Source: Mucilaginibacter gossypii (lineage in GTDB: Bacteria; Bacteroidota; Bacteroidia; Sphingobacteriales; Sphingobacteriaceae). From it: a stretch of DNA of 64,000 nucleotides. Position 1 is the first letter of the stretch. Each line of letters opens with the position of its first letter. A program made the translations under genes and the position numbers. Of this stretch, positions 35,523 to 43,865 are shown in pieces. The notes beneath the pieces are model-generated. The model was not told the DNA's origin. It saw nothing but the letters and a program-made list of their open reading frames with translations, and searched no databases. Location: assembly GCF_900100945.1 (NCBI RefSeq), contig NZ_FNCG01000002.1:539940-603939 (forward strand), written 5' to 3'.

Positions 35523-37046
35523 ATGCTTATGAAATGTAATGTCTATGTTTTTTTAATGCTTGGTTTTGCTATACAGGCATTTGGTTGCAGTAAAAAGAAC
35601 GATCCCGGCGGTAATGTCACAATTACCGGGAGCACTCATGTTTATTATGTAGCTGCCAACGGGTTAGAGTCAAATAAAGGAACAATTGACGCGCCTTTTC
35701 AAACTATCAATAACGCGCTTTCCCATACCATTCCCGGCGATACCGTAATGGTAAGGGGTGGAGTATATAGCGAAAAGGTTGTATTTCCCAAATCTGGCGT
35801 AATGGATAAGTATATCACGTTGAAAGCTTACCGTGGGGAAACACCTATAATTGACGGTAGTGCTTTTAGTGTTAATGGGAGGGAAGCCCTGGTAACCATT
35901 GATAAGGCAAAGTATATAGTTGTAGATGGCTTTGAAATACGCAATCTTAAAACCGCAACCGGCGATCCCAAAGCCATTATGGTTGAAGGTGGATCCGACT
36001 ACATTATTATAAAAAACAATACGGTATACGGTATTGATTATACTCAGCTACCGCTCAATGGAGGTGGAAATGCTATACTGATCATCGGGAATACTACCGA
36101 TCCCGTAACTAATATTACCGTTACCGGGAACACAATCCATGATTGTAAAACCGGGTACGGCGAAAATTTAACCATCAATGGCTATGTTGACGGTTTTACC
36201 ATCACCAATAATACCATTTATAATGCTCAAAATATTGGGATAGATGCAGCAGGAGGCTATGCCGCAAATAGCGATCCAACGCTTAACTATGCCCGTAATG
36301 GTGTTATCAGCGGCAACACCCTCTATAACATTGAAAGCAAAAGAGGACCGCTTGGTGGACATGGCGCCATAGGTATTTATGTAGACGGCGGCAGGAATGT
36401 GGTAGTGGAAAAAAACAAAGTGTCCGTTACAGACAGGGGGATTGGTGTTGTGAGCGAAACCAATGGCTTCCCCACCGATCATGTTACCATAAGGAATAAC
36501 CTGGTATTTAACTGTTGGTGCTCCGGGATCTATATGGGTGGGTATTTAAATTACACAGGCGGTGGTACAAGCAACTCGGCTATAGTAAACAATACCTTGT
36601 ATAATAACAACCAGGCATTAGGTGCCTTTGGCGAAATAGAAGGGGAGATAAGTATCAGGGAAGATTGCACCAATAACGTAATAAAAAATAACATCATTTA
36701 TGGCGGGGCATCAGATATGTTTATTCATAAATATACCAACCGGGGATCGGGTAATATCATAGATTATAACCTGTATTACACCACAGGCCCCGCGCAGTGG
36801 ACCTGGAACGGCGTGGCCTATACCGACTATAACTTATGGAAGGCAGCCTGCGGTGGAGACGCCAGTTCAACATATGGCACCGATCCTTTATTTGTCAATA
36901 CATCCGGCCTTGATTTTCACCTGCAATCATCGTCAGTAGCAAAAAATAGCGGGCAGGTGATATCTGATGGCGTTAACGGTACGGTTGATTTTGATGGTAA
37001 TACGCGTATCGTAAATAAGCAGATAAGTAAAGGGGCATATCAATAA
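35523..37046 (+). CDS. Right-handed beta-helix lipoprotein, copy 2
   Basis: This 507-residue neighbour of copy 1 is clearly a paralogue. It has the same lipoprotein start (AIQAFGCSKKND) and the matching YYVAANGLESNKGTIDAPFQ opening. The shared blocks include GDTVMVRGG, VVFPKSG-MDK-ITLKAY, GAFGEIEGEI and NTRIVN-QISKGA-Q. Divergence is spread through the coils, so the duplication is old and the two proteins may recognise different parts of one glycan. It lies 19 bases after copy 1 and 34 before LacI regulator 2, so all are probably one transcript. Confidence 0.82.
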   Translation: MLMKCNVYVFLMLGFAIQAFGCSKKNDPGGNVTITGSTHVYYVAANGLESNKGTIDAPFQTINNALSHTIPGDTVMVRGGVYSEKVVFPKSGVMDKYITLKAYRGETPIIDGSAFSVNGREALVTIDKAKYIVVDGFEIRNLKTATGDPKAIMVEGGSDYIIIKNNTVYGIDYTQLPLNGGGNAILIIGNTTDPVTNITVTGNTIHDCKTGYGENLTINGYVDGFTITNNTIYNAQNIGIDAAGGYAANSDPTLNYARNGVISGNTLYNIESKRGPLGGHGAIGIYVDGGRNVVVEKNKVSVTDRGIGVVSETNGFPTDHVTIRNNLVFNCWCSGIYMGGYLNYTGGGTSNSAIVNNTLYNNNQALGAFGEIEGEISIREDCTNNVIKNNIIYGGASDMFIHKYTNRGSGNIIDYNLYYTTGPAQWTWNGVAYTDYNLWKAACGGDASSTYGTDPLFVNTSGLDFHLQSSSVAKNSGQVISDGVNGTVDFDGNTRIVNKQISKGAYQ

Positions 37047-37079
37047 TCAATACCCATTGTTTTTAATCTTGATTACAAA

Positions 37080-38114
37080 ATGGAAAAGATTCCCACAATT
37101 AAAGAGATAGCTAAACGCTTAAAAGTAAGCCCTTCAACAGTGTCGCGTGCTCTTCATGGTCATCCCAGCATTGGCCTTGTAACTACCATGCGGGTTAATA
37201 AGGTAGCAAGCGAACTAAATTATGAGCGAAATCAAACAGCTGTATTTTTTAAACAACGAAAAACATTAACTATTGGTGTAATTGTTCCGGATTTTTCTGA
37301 CGCGTTTTTTTCTTCGGCCCTTAGTGGGATAGAAGATTACGCCAGCAAAAGAAATTATAACGTTTTTATTGGGCAATCGTTAGAAAACCCCGATAAGGAA
37401 AAACGTATCCTGGAAACAATGAAAACCCATCGGTTAGACGGCATTATCATTTCGATAAGCAAAAATACCACGAATTATGAAGTGTTTGAGCAATTGAAAA
37501 AATATAACATTCCTGTTGTGTTTTTTGACCGTATTCCCGGCATGGAAGATATTCATTACTCGGCTTGTAATCTCCAATCGGGAATGTTACAAGCCATTGA
37601 TTGTTTAATAGAAAAAGGGCATCGTAGTATTGGGTTAATTAATGGTCCATCGCAACTGGCCGCAAGTAAAGAGCGCCTGGATGCTTATAAGCAGGGGCTT
37701 GATAAATATCAGATAGCAGTAAATACTGACCTGATAGTCTCTTCGGATCTGTCGTCGGCGCAAAATACTTATGCTATGCGGCGGCTATTATCTTTAGCTG
37801 ATAAACCTACAGCTATTATCACTTTTAACGATTACGTGGCACGCGATGCAATTAAGTTGTTGAAGAACTATAATTTGGCTCCCAATCACGATATTAGCTT
37901 TGTCAGTTTTGCAAATTCTCCTATTTGGAGTTTTATGGATAGTGCCCCAATGGCATCCATTGAACAATTCCCCCAAAAGCAGGGCATAAAAGCGGCCGAA
38001 ATACTTTTTAAAATAATTGATGATCGCATCAGTGAAGCGTCGTTAACACCGGTTTTCTATCATGCGGTATTTGATTCCAGTATGGTGTCTCATAGAGGGC
38101 GTACCAATGTATAG
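37080..38114 (+). CDS. LacI-family transcriptional regulator 2
   Basis: The 344-residue protein has a standard LacI helix-turn-helix (PTIKEIAKRLKVSPSTVSRA) with hinge region RNQTAVFFKQRK. A sugar-binding core follows with TIGVIVPDFSDAFFSSALSG, DGIIISISKN, VVFFDRIPG and ITFNDYVARDAIKLL. It is the last gene of the SusCD operon and lies convergent to the fucosidase/GH89 operon. Its likely targets are the CAAACGTTTG palindromes at 43537-43574, the type of site bound by many LacI proteins. The target assignment is inference. Confidence 0.9.
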   Translation: MEKIPTIKEIAKRLKVSPSTVSRALHGHPSIGLVTTMRVNKVASELNYERNQTAVFFKQRKTLTIGVIVPDFSDAFFSSALSGIEDYASKRNYNVFIGQSLENPDKEKRILETMKTHRLDGIIISISKNTTNYEVFEQLKKYNIPVVFFDRIPGMEDIHYSACNLQSGMLQAIDCLIEKGHRSIGLINGPSQLAASKERLDAYKQGLDKYQIAVNTDLIVSSDLSSAQNTYAMRRLLSLADKPTAIITFNDYVARDAIKLLKNYNLAPNHDISFVSFANSPIWSFMDSAPMASIEQFPQKQGIKAAEILFKIIDDRISEASLTPVFYHAVFDSSMVSHRGRTNV

Positions 38115-38330
38115 GATAAGGTTATAAAAGTCCCAATCTCGATTTGCATAAAGCATTAGCGGGTAATATTTATACAAAAAGGGGTTTATATATTTTTTAG
38201 AAATTACACGCAATAATTTGATTGTTAACTACATATGTGAATGTTGGCCCGGAATTGTGTTAACCCTGTTAACCCCTCTTTGTTAATAGAGTAAATCCAA
38301 CCCAACACTATATATCGCTTAGTATCTGAA

Positions 38331-38379
38331 AAATTCAAAAAAAGCGGGGCTCATCATACCGCCTCGTTTTTTTGAATTT
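38331..38379. terminator. Bidirectional terminator between convergent operons
   Basis: AAATTCAAAAAAA on the left and its exact complement on the right (ending at 38379) enclose a GC-rich stem (GCGGGG / CCGCCTCG). The A and T runs at the two sides give U-tracts for both directions. It separates LacI 2 (plus) from the fucosidase operon (minus). The rest of the 304-base gap 38115-38418 shows no gene. Confidence 0.7.
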
Positions 38380-38418
38380 ATAAGGCAGAGGTTGATAGGC
38401 TTGTTGTTTGTATACTCT

Positions 38419-39843
38419 TTAATATTCCAATTCAAAAGTGTCACTATACTTTAATTTGCTGCTCTTTTGTAAAGATTTGGGAATTTGAATACTTAACTGC
38501 CCATTTTGATAGGCCCATTTTAACTTTTCAGAGTTGCCCAACAGGCTTACTTTTTTAATCCGTTTAATATTGTTTACAGGGAAACTTACCTCGGCCGGAA
38601 GGGTTACATTATCTTTTTCTGATAGCCAGAAGGCATATAATGTGTTTTTTGTTTTTGACCTTGTAAAATATATGTTCCCAACAGAATAAGGTATAACAGG
38701 TTCGGAAGCGTAAATTCCTTTTCCGTTAATCTTCATCCAATTCGCAATGTCCTGTAACCTTTGATAGGTAATCAGATTCCAGTCGCCATCCGGTCGGGGG
38801 GCTATATTAAGCAAGAGGTTACCTCCCCTTGAAACTATTTTTATCAGCGTTTGTACCAATTGACGGCTGGGCTTAAATTCGTCATCAGGAACATAACTCC
38901 AGTATTTGCCAATAGTCATACAGGTTTCCCATGGGTAGGATAAGGGCTTGTCCGGTACTTCCTGTTCGGGCGTGGTATAGTTTTCAAATTCGCCGGTCAC
39001 TGTCCTGTCTACCATAATCAAACCCGGCTGATAGCTGCGGCTCATTTTTGCTATCCGGGCCATGTCAATATCCTGGTTATAGTGTTGCGGGTCGTTGTCC
39101 TTTGTAACAGATGGCCTTACCCAGCCGCCATCGAGCCATAAAATATCTATTTTACCATAACCGGTCATTAATTCTTCAATTTGGTTGTAGGTAAAATCTT
39201 TAAATTTTTGCCAGCGCTCAGGATATCGTTGCGGATCGTAGTTAACATTATGATCTTTAGGAGGAAAGTAAGGCCACCAATAATTTTCATTATGCCAGTC
39301 GGGTTTGGAAAAATATGCCCCTATCATAAAATTGTCTTTACGGAAGGCATTGAATATTTCTTTGGTTACGTTGCTTCGCGGATTTTTCGAAAACGGAGTT
39401 TTAGGGTCGGTAATTTTATAATCTGTTTGTTTAGTATCAAACATGCTAAAGCCATCGTGATGTTTAGTAGTAAATACCACATAATTCATCCCCGCAGCCT
39501 TGGCCGCTTTAACCCATTTTTCGGGGTTGAAATTGACGGGGTTGAAAGTGGTTTGGAGGTTTTCGTATGCTTTTTTATAAGTGAAATAATCATCGCTATA
39601 GGGGCCGGTACGCGTAACCCAGTCATCAGGGCAAATAGTCCAGCTTTCGGCCACACCCCATTGGCTGTATGTCCCCCAGTGCATAAATAAACCAAACTTT
39701 TGGTCTTGCCAGCGGGCAAGTTTTTGCCGTACCAGGGAATCTTTAGGAAGCTGGTACGTATCTGACATTTTATGCTCGTTTTGTGCCAATGCGGCCTGGC
39801 TGCATCCTAAAATAAACAGGCAAGGTAAAAGTTTTCGGATCAT
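38419..39843 (-). CDS. Secreted alpha-L-fucosidase, GH29 (copy A)
   Basis: The start is chosen at the signal peptide MIRKLLPCLFILGCSQAALA; an in-frame ATG at 39876 would add 11 residues. The roughly 474-residue protein has the GH29 barrel: FGLFMHWGTYSQWG, AAGMNYVVFTTKHHDGFSMF with the conserved HHDGF, and IDILWLDGGWV with the nucleophile Asp in WLDGG. RGGNLLLNIAPRPDG is the late strand. A C-terminal beta-sandwich follows. It removes terminal alpha-L-fucose, probably in the periplasm. It is the last gene of a three-gene operon after GH89 and GH29 copy B. Confidence 0.93.
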   Translation of the reverse strand: MIRKLLPCLFILGCSQAALAQNEHKMSDTYQLPKDSLVRQKLARWQDQKFGLFMHWGTYSQWGVAESWTICPDDWVTRTGPYSDDYFTYKKAYENLQTTFNPVNFNPEKWVKAAKAAGMNYVVFTTKHHDGFSMFDTKQTDYKITDPKTPFSKNPRSNVTKEIFNAFRKDNFMIGAYFSKPDWHNENYWWPYFPPKDHNVNYDPQRYPERWQKFKDFTYNQIEELMTGYGKIDILWLDGGWVRPSVTKDNDPQHYNQDIDMARIAKMSRSYQPGLIMVDRTVTGEFENYTTPEQEVPDKPLSYPWETCMTIGKYWSYVPDDEFKPSRQLVQTLIKIVSRGGNLLLNIAPRPDGDWNLITYQRLQDIANWMKINGKGIYASEPVIPYSVGNIYFTRSKTKNTLYAFWLSEKDNVTLPAEVSFPVNNIKRIKKVSLLGNSEKLKWAYQNGQLSIQIPKSLQKSSKLKYSDTFELEY

Positions 39844-39892
39844 GATGGTATAATACATTGATAGTTTTGCTTTCATAGTAGATGAGCAAACA

Positions 39893-41254
39893 TTAATTTA
39901 AAACCAATTCAATTACCGGTATCTCACTATCGGGCTTGGTTTCTGGTAGGTTTAATATCAGGTCGTTACCTGTGTCTTTTGATTTGCTATCCTGTTGTAT
40001 CTCCGACGCGTCATGTAAAAACTGAACGTATTTTACTTTATCCTTGTAGCCTGGTAAAGTAAGTGTTTTGCCGGGATATGCTAACAAATGCACATATAAG
40101 CGCCGGGTATTTGCATTATAGGTAAGCAGGGTGTGCTCCGGGGCTACAAAGGTTTCCGGAGCTTCGGTACATCCGTAAATGGAGCGGCTGTTATATTTCA
40201 TCCAGGCAGCTATTCCATCCAGCCTTTCGTTAGCACGTTTATCAAATAAACCGCGTGCAGTAGGGCCCACGTTAAGCAACAGGTTGCCTCTTTTACTTAC
40301 GGCCTCTATCAACATCGTAATTAATTGCGTGGTGCTTTTCCAGCTGTTTTCATCCCGAAAATATCCCCAGGAACCAGAAAATGTTTGGCAGGTTTCCCAA
40401 TAAGTTTTGTAATCGTTTTTTTTGACCCATTCCGATAAATTTACCTGTTCGGGTGTCAGGTAATCCCAACCGTCCTGGTATTCATTTAAATCGAGGCGGT
40501 TATCAATTATAATATTGGGCTGTAGTTTTCTTATTTCTTTAACGAGTTCAACAGATCCCCAGTCTTTGGCCCCTTTTCCATGTTTGCCATTATCAGGGTA
40601 CGAAAAATCGAGCCATAGCATATCAATTTTGCCGTAATTGGTAAGCAGTTCTTTAATCTGGTTGTGCATATAGGTACGGTACCTGGCCATATCACGCCCT
40701 TTGTTCAGCTTATCATAATCCTCGTCCTTTTCGCTTGCCGGTTGCAATGGGTGTAAAACATCAACGGTAAAGTCGGGGTGATGCCAATCCAACAGTGAAT
40801 AATAAAAACCTATTTTTATACCCTCGGCTCTAAATGCATCAACAAAGTCCTTTACAAGGTCTCTTTTAGCAGCGGTTTTAGTAGCCTTGTAGTCAGTATA
40901 TTTTGAATCAAACAGGCAAAACCCTTCATGATGTTTAGTGGTAAGCACAGCATATTTCATCCCGGCCGCCTTAGCTTTCTTTGCCCACTCTTTGGGATTA
41001 AACAAATCTGGATTAAACTCATCAAAATAACGCTGGTATTGCGCATCCGTCATGCGCTCCCATCTTTTTACCCATTCATGCCTTGCCGCCTGCGAATAAA
41101 GTCCCCAATGAATAAACATACCAAAGCGATCATTAGTCCACCAGGACATACGTTTGGCTTTTTGTTCGGGTGTTTCCGTTCCTATTTTCTTTTGGGCATA
41201 TAAAGGGGAAAATGCAATAAAAAACAATAAAATACCTGTTAACGTTTTTTTCAT
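39893..41254 (-). CDS. Secreted alpha-L-fucosidase, GH29 (copy B)
   Basis: The 453-residue protein has a signal peptide (LTGILLFFIAFSPLYA) and the GH29 pattern: FGMFIHWGLYSQAA, AAGMKYAVLTTKHHEGFCLF, IDMLWLDFSYPD with nucleophile Asp, and RGNLLLNVGPTARG. It differs from copy A at the residue after the nucleophile (WLDFSY versus WLDGGW) and is clearly diverged, so the pair may cover different fucosyl linkages. It lies 53 bases after GH89 and about 17-50 bases before copy A. Confidence 0.93.
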   Translation of the reverse strand: MKKTLTGILLFFIAFSPLYAQKKIGTETPEQKAKRMSWWTNDRFGMFIHWGLYSQAARHEWVKRWERMTDAQYQRYFDEFNPDLFNPKEWAKKAKAAGMKYAVLTTKHHEGFCLFDSKYTDYKATKTAAKRDLVKDFVDAFRAEGIKIGFYYSLLDWHHPDFTVDVLHPLQPASEKDEDYDKLNKGRDMARYRTYMHNQIKELLTNYGKIDMLWLDFSYPDNGKHGKGAKDWGSVELVKEIRKLQPNIIIDNRLDLNEYQDGWDYLTPEQVNLSEWVKKNDYKTYWETCQTFSGSWGYFRDENSWKSTTQLITMLIEAVSKRGNLLLNVGPTARGLFDKRANERLDGIAAWMKYNSRSIYGCTEAPETFVAPEHTLLTYNANTRRLYVHLLAYPGKTLTLPGYKDKVKYVQFLHDASEIQQDSKSKDTGNDLILNLPETKPDSEIPVIELVLN

Positions 41255-41307
41255 TTGGCGGATAGCTGACGTTAGTTTTAAAAAGCGTGTTTAAAAAAGG
41301 AGATGTT

Positions 41308-43440
41308 TTACATCGATAAAATTTCATCAACCACTTCCAGTAAAGGCCTTTGAGGCTTTTCGGGATTTAGCTTTTGGTTGTCGTCCACCCATTTTCGTTC
41401 CCAGGAAAAGTAATCAGGTTCCTGAACGTTTTTACCTTGCAGATTGCTGCGCAGATAATCAAAATAACTCTCCCAGCGAGGCAAGTAATAGCTATCCATC
41501 AGACCGGCCCACTCTTTATAAGCATACTCATGCAGATTGTCTTCGGTACGCACATTTTCACCCCAATAGGTAATTTGCATTAATTCGTTTTTTAAATTGT
41601 TTGCTTTTTCTTCTGCGGTATTGCCGTTATCTATAGCTTGTTTGAGATAGGTGTTGAGCCTGAAATACTGATCGGTATTTAAGAGATCATCTGTCAGCCT
41701 TATCATATGCAGGAATTTTGCGCTGGCTGCGTTAAATGTTTGCAGATTCTTGCTGTTATAAGCGGTTACCATTTCATTAAATGTGAGCGTGCCTTTATTA
41801 GCCAGCAGTTGCCGCACCATATTGATGAGGTCTATTTTATAAGTAGCCGAATTTTTAAGAGCAGGCGCCGCTTTTGCAAATTCTTTTACCGCATTTGCAA
41901 AAGCAACTGTGTCATAATTCCGGGTGAGCGTACCCCAACTGGAAATTGATTTAACTTTAAGTGCGGGCCTTGCGCAAAAAATGGATTCGCCAGCCCCTTC
42001 CTGATAACCGGGAAGGCTTTGATAAATGGTTTGTAAAAATCCCTGCCAGGCATTACTTGCATGCCCATTGCTTTTACCATAACGATATAGAGCGTATTTA
42101 TCGATCCAACTGCGGGTGTCTACATGTTCCTGGCGCCAGCCCAGTTCAAGCATCAGGTCATAATCAGGAGGGTTGTTATTGATGCCTTCAGGCATAATCC
42201 CCACACCTTTAAGATAATTGCTGTAAGTGCTTTTACGGGCACGGTATACCTCATCGGCAAAGCGCTGCAGTTTTCCATATACGCCAGGCCGTTCGCCAAA
42301 ATTGTTAACGCTGCACCATATAAATGGTGTATTATCATAAGCCTTACGCTTTTCCCAGTTATTGGTAAACTCACCAAAAAGTTCCTGTACCAATACTTTT
42401 GATTTATCGAGACCATCAAGCATGGCCTGTTTGGGATTATCCTGCCAGCCCTGCAATACCCATGTTGAAGCTGGATAGTAATTTTGCATAGAAGCCTGTA
42501 TGGCGGTACCTGCTTTTTTCAAATCCACTCCTTCCGTTTTACCACCTTCATGAAAAGGGTCGCCGGCAAAAAAATGGATGTTCTTACCGTATAATTTTTG
42601 AATTTCGCTATAGTAGATGCCGGCAATGCGGCTAAACTCAGGATCAGTGGGGTCAAGTATATCAGGTCTTTTAAAAGCACCCCAGGTACCCTGATCAATG
42701 ATATGTGCTTTACTTTTGTTTTTTAATGAGCTTGGCACCATGCCGTAAAAACCTTGCAACACAGGTTGTATACCCAACTCCTGCATCCGCTTCATCATTT
42801 TCTGTTGAATCAGCTTCCTGTTGTCTATCTGGCTTTGAGGCATGGGACCTCCCCAGCCTTCAATATTTCCCATCAGCCACCATGCGGTATAAGCAGGCCC
42901 AACAATGAAACTGTTAATTTCATTTTCAGTGTATCCTATTTTCCTCAGCGTGTTTTGCCATACCGCTTCCATCCCTTCAACAGTAAGCATTGTATTAACA
43001 CCATTTAACGCCATCCAGTCAAGCTCCCGTTCCCAGTCGGGCCAGCTATAAAAGCTCATTGTGTAATTATAGGTGCAGTAATTTAACGCATAACGATACT
43101 TGGCCGCAGCTTGTACGGTTACTTTTTTGTTAACATTAGGAATAGGAAACACGGGCGACATGTTATCACCCATGTGAGAAATAGAGCGATGGCAGTAATA
43201 TTTTAAATACCAGTTTATACCAACAGCTGCCGCATTGGCTCCTGAAGCATGGATAACCAGTTTATTCTTGATGGTTTGCAGTTCAACTATTTCTGAACTG
43301 GTGTTTTTTAAGGGTTCAAAAACGATATGGTTGCTTAACCACGGAGCGCGCCTTTTAACCAGTGCTTTTACAGCATCAAATTGTTGCGCTAAAAGCTGTA
43401 TAGGCAATAATAAAAGTAGCAGACAGGTTAGTTTTCGCAT
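41308..43440 (-). CDS. Secreted alpha-N-acetylglucosaminidase, GH89 (NAGLU-like)
   Basis: The 710-residue protein has a signal peptide (LTCLLLLLLPIQLLA), the N-terminal small domain (about 20-110) and a barrel beginning YALNYCTYNYTMSFYSWPDW. Likely catalytic glutamates are in FFAGDPFHEGG and GIMPEGINNNPP, both at the positions of the two human NAGLU catalytic Glu residues. The all-alpha C-terminal domain completes the family layout, and the length is usual. It hydrolyses terminal alpha-GlcNAc, as found on mucin caps or heparan-type chains. It is the first gene of the GH89-GH29-GH29 operon, with two CAAACGTTTG operators upstream. Confidence 0.93.
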   Translation of the reverse strand: MRKLTCLLLLLLPIQLLAQQFDAVKALVKRRAPWLSNHIVFEPLKNTSSEIVELQTIKNKLVIHASGANAAAVGINWYLKYYCHRSISHMGDNMSPVFPIPNVNKKVTVQAAAKYRYALNYCTYNYTMSFYSWPDWERELDWMALNGVNTMLTVEGMEAVWQNTLRKIGYTENEINSFIVGPAYTAWWLMGNIEGWGGPMPQSQIDNRKLIQQKMMKRMQELGIQPVLQGFYGMVPSSLKNKSKAHIIDQGTWGAFKRPDILDPTDPEFSRIAGIYYSEIQKLYGKNIHFFAGDPFHEGGKTEGVDLKKAGTAIQASMQNYYPASTWVLQGWQDNPKQAMLDGLDKSKVLVQELFGEFTNNWEKRKAYDNTPFIWCSVNNFGERPGVYGKLQRFADEVYRARKSTYSNYLKGVGIMPEGINNNPPDYDLMLELGWRQEHVDTRSWIDKYALYRYGKSNGHASNAWQGFLQTIYQSLPGYQEGAGESIFCARPALKVKSISSWGTLTRNYDTVAFANAVKEFAKAAPALKNSATYKIDLINMVRQLLANKGTLTFNEMVTAYNSKNLQTFNAASAKFLHMIRLTDDLLNTDQYFRLNTYLKQAIDNGNTAEEKANNLKNELMQITYWGENVRTEDNLHEYAYKEWAGLMDSYYLPRWESYFDYLRSNLQGKNVQEPDYFSWERKWVDDNQKLNPEKPQRPLLEVVDEILSM

Positions 43441-43536
43441 AAAAATTTGTTGGTTTTTTCTGTTAATATGTCCGAAACTAACTAAAATTTAATGGAAAGA
43501 TTATGCATAATTCTATGCCCTGGAGCCTTGAAACCT

Positions 43537-43602
43537 ACGCAAACGTTTGTTACTGTAAAGACAAACGTTTGCGTAAGTTTTCACTGTTTTTTATCAAATA
43601 TA
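43537..43602 (-). promoter_or_regulatory. Double class B LacI operator and -7 element, in gap 43441-43865
   Basis: Two perfect palindromes CAAACGTTTG (43540-43549 and 43562-43571) have centres 22 bp apart, two helical turns. They are extended as mirror images by ACG on the outer flanks. A minus-strand TATATTTG at 43602-43595 places the transcription start just upstream of them, so a repressor would block the GH89 operon and perhaps the divergent GH115 gene. No clear -33 box is seen. LacI regulator 2 is the best candidate. The rest of the 425-base gap holds no gene. Confidence 0.75.
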
Positions 43603-43865
43603 GAGCGGGCGATATGCTAATCCTGCCTGGATAACCCCGATTGACATTAACAGCCTGGGTTATTTTATGATAGGGCGAAAAAATGTAGCCGATATTACAG
43701 TTACCTAAGGACTGCCGATAACTACGGCCTATAACGGCCGCTGAAAAATGGAATAAAGGCGCTAAATTAGAGCAGAATTACGGATATTAATAACCTAACC
43801 AAACTGGTGGTTTAACTCACGAGTTCGGTTGATTTTTAATATGGTCACATGATACAATATTATAA

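Noticed and set aside
34249..36482. Antisense frames inside the beta-helix genes
   Set aside because: They mirror repetitive coils on the coding strand and lack signals of their own.
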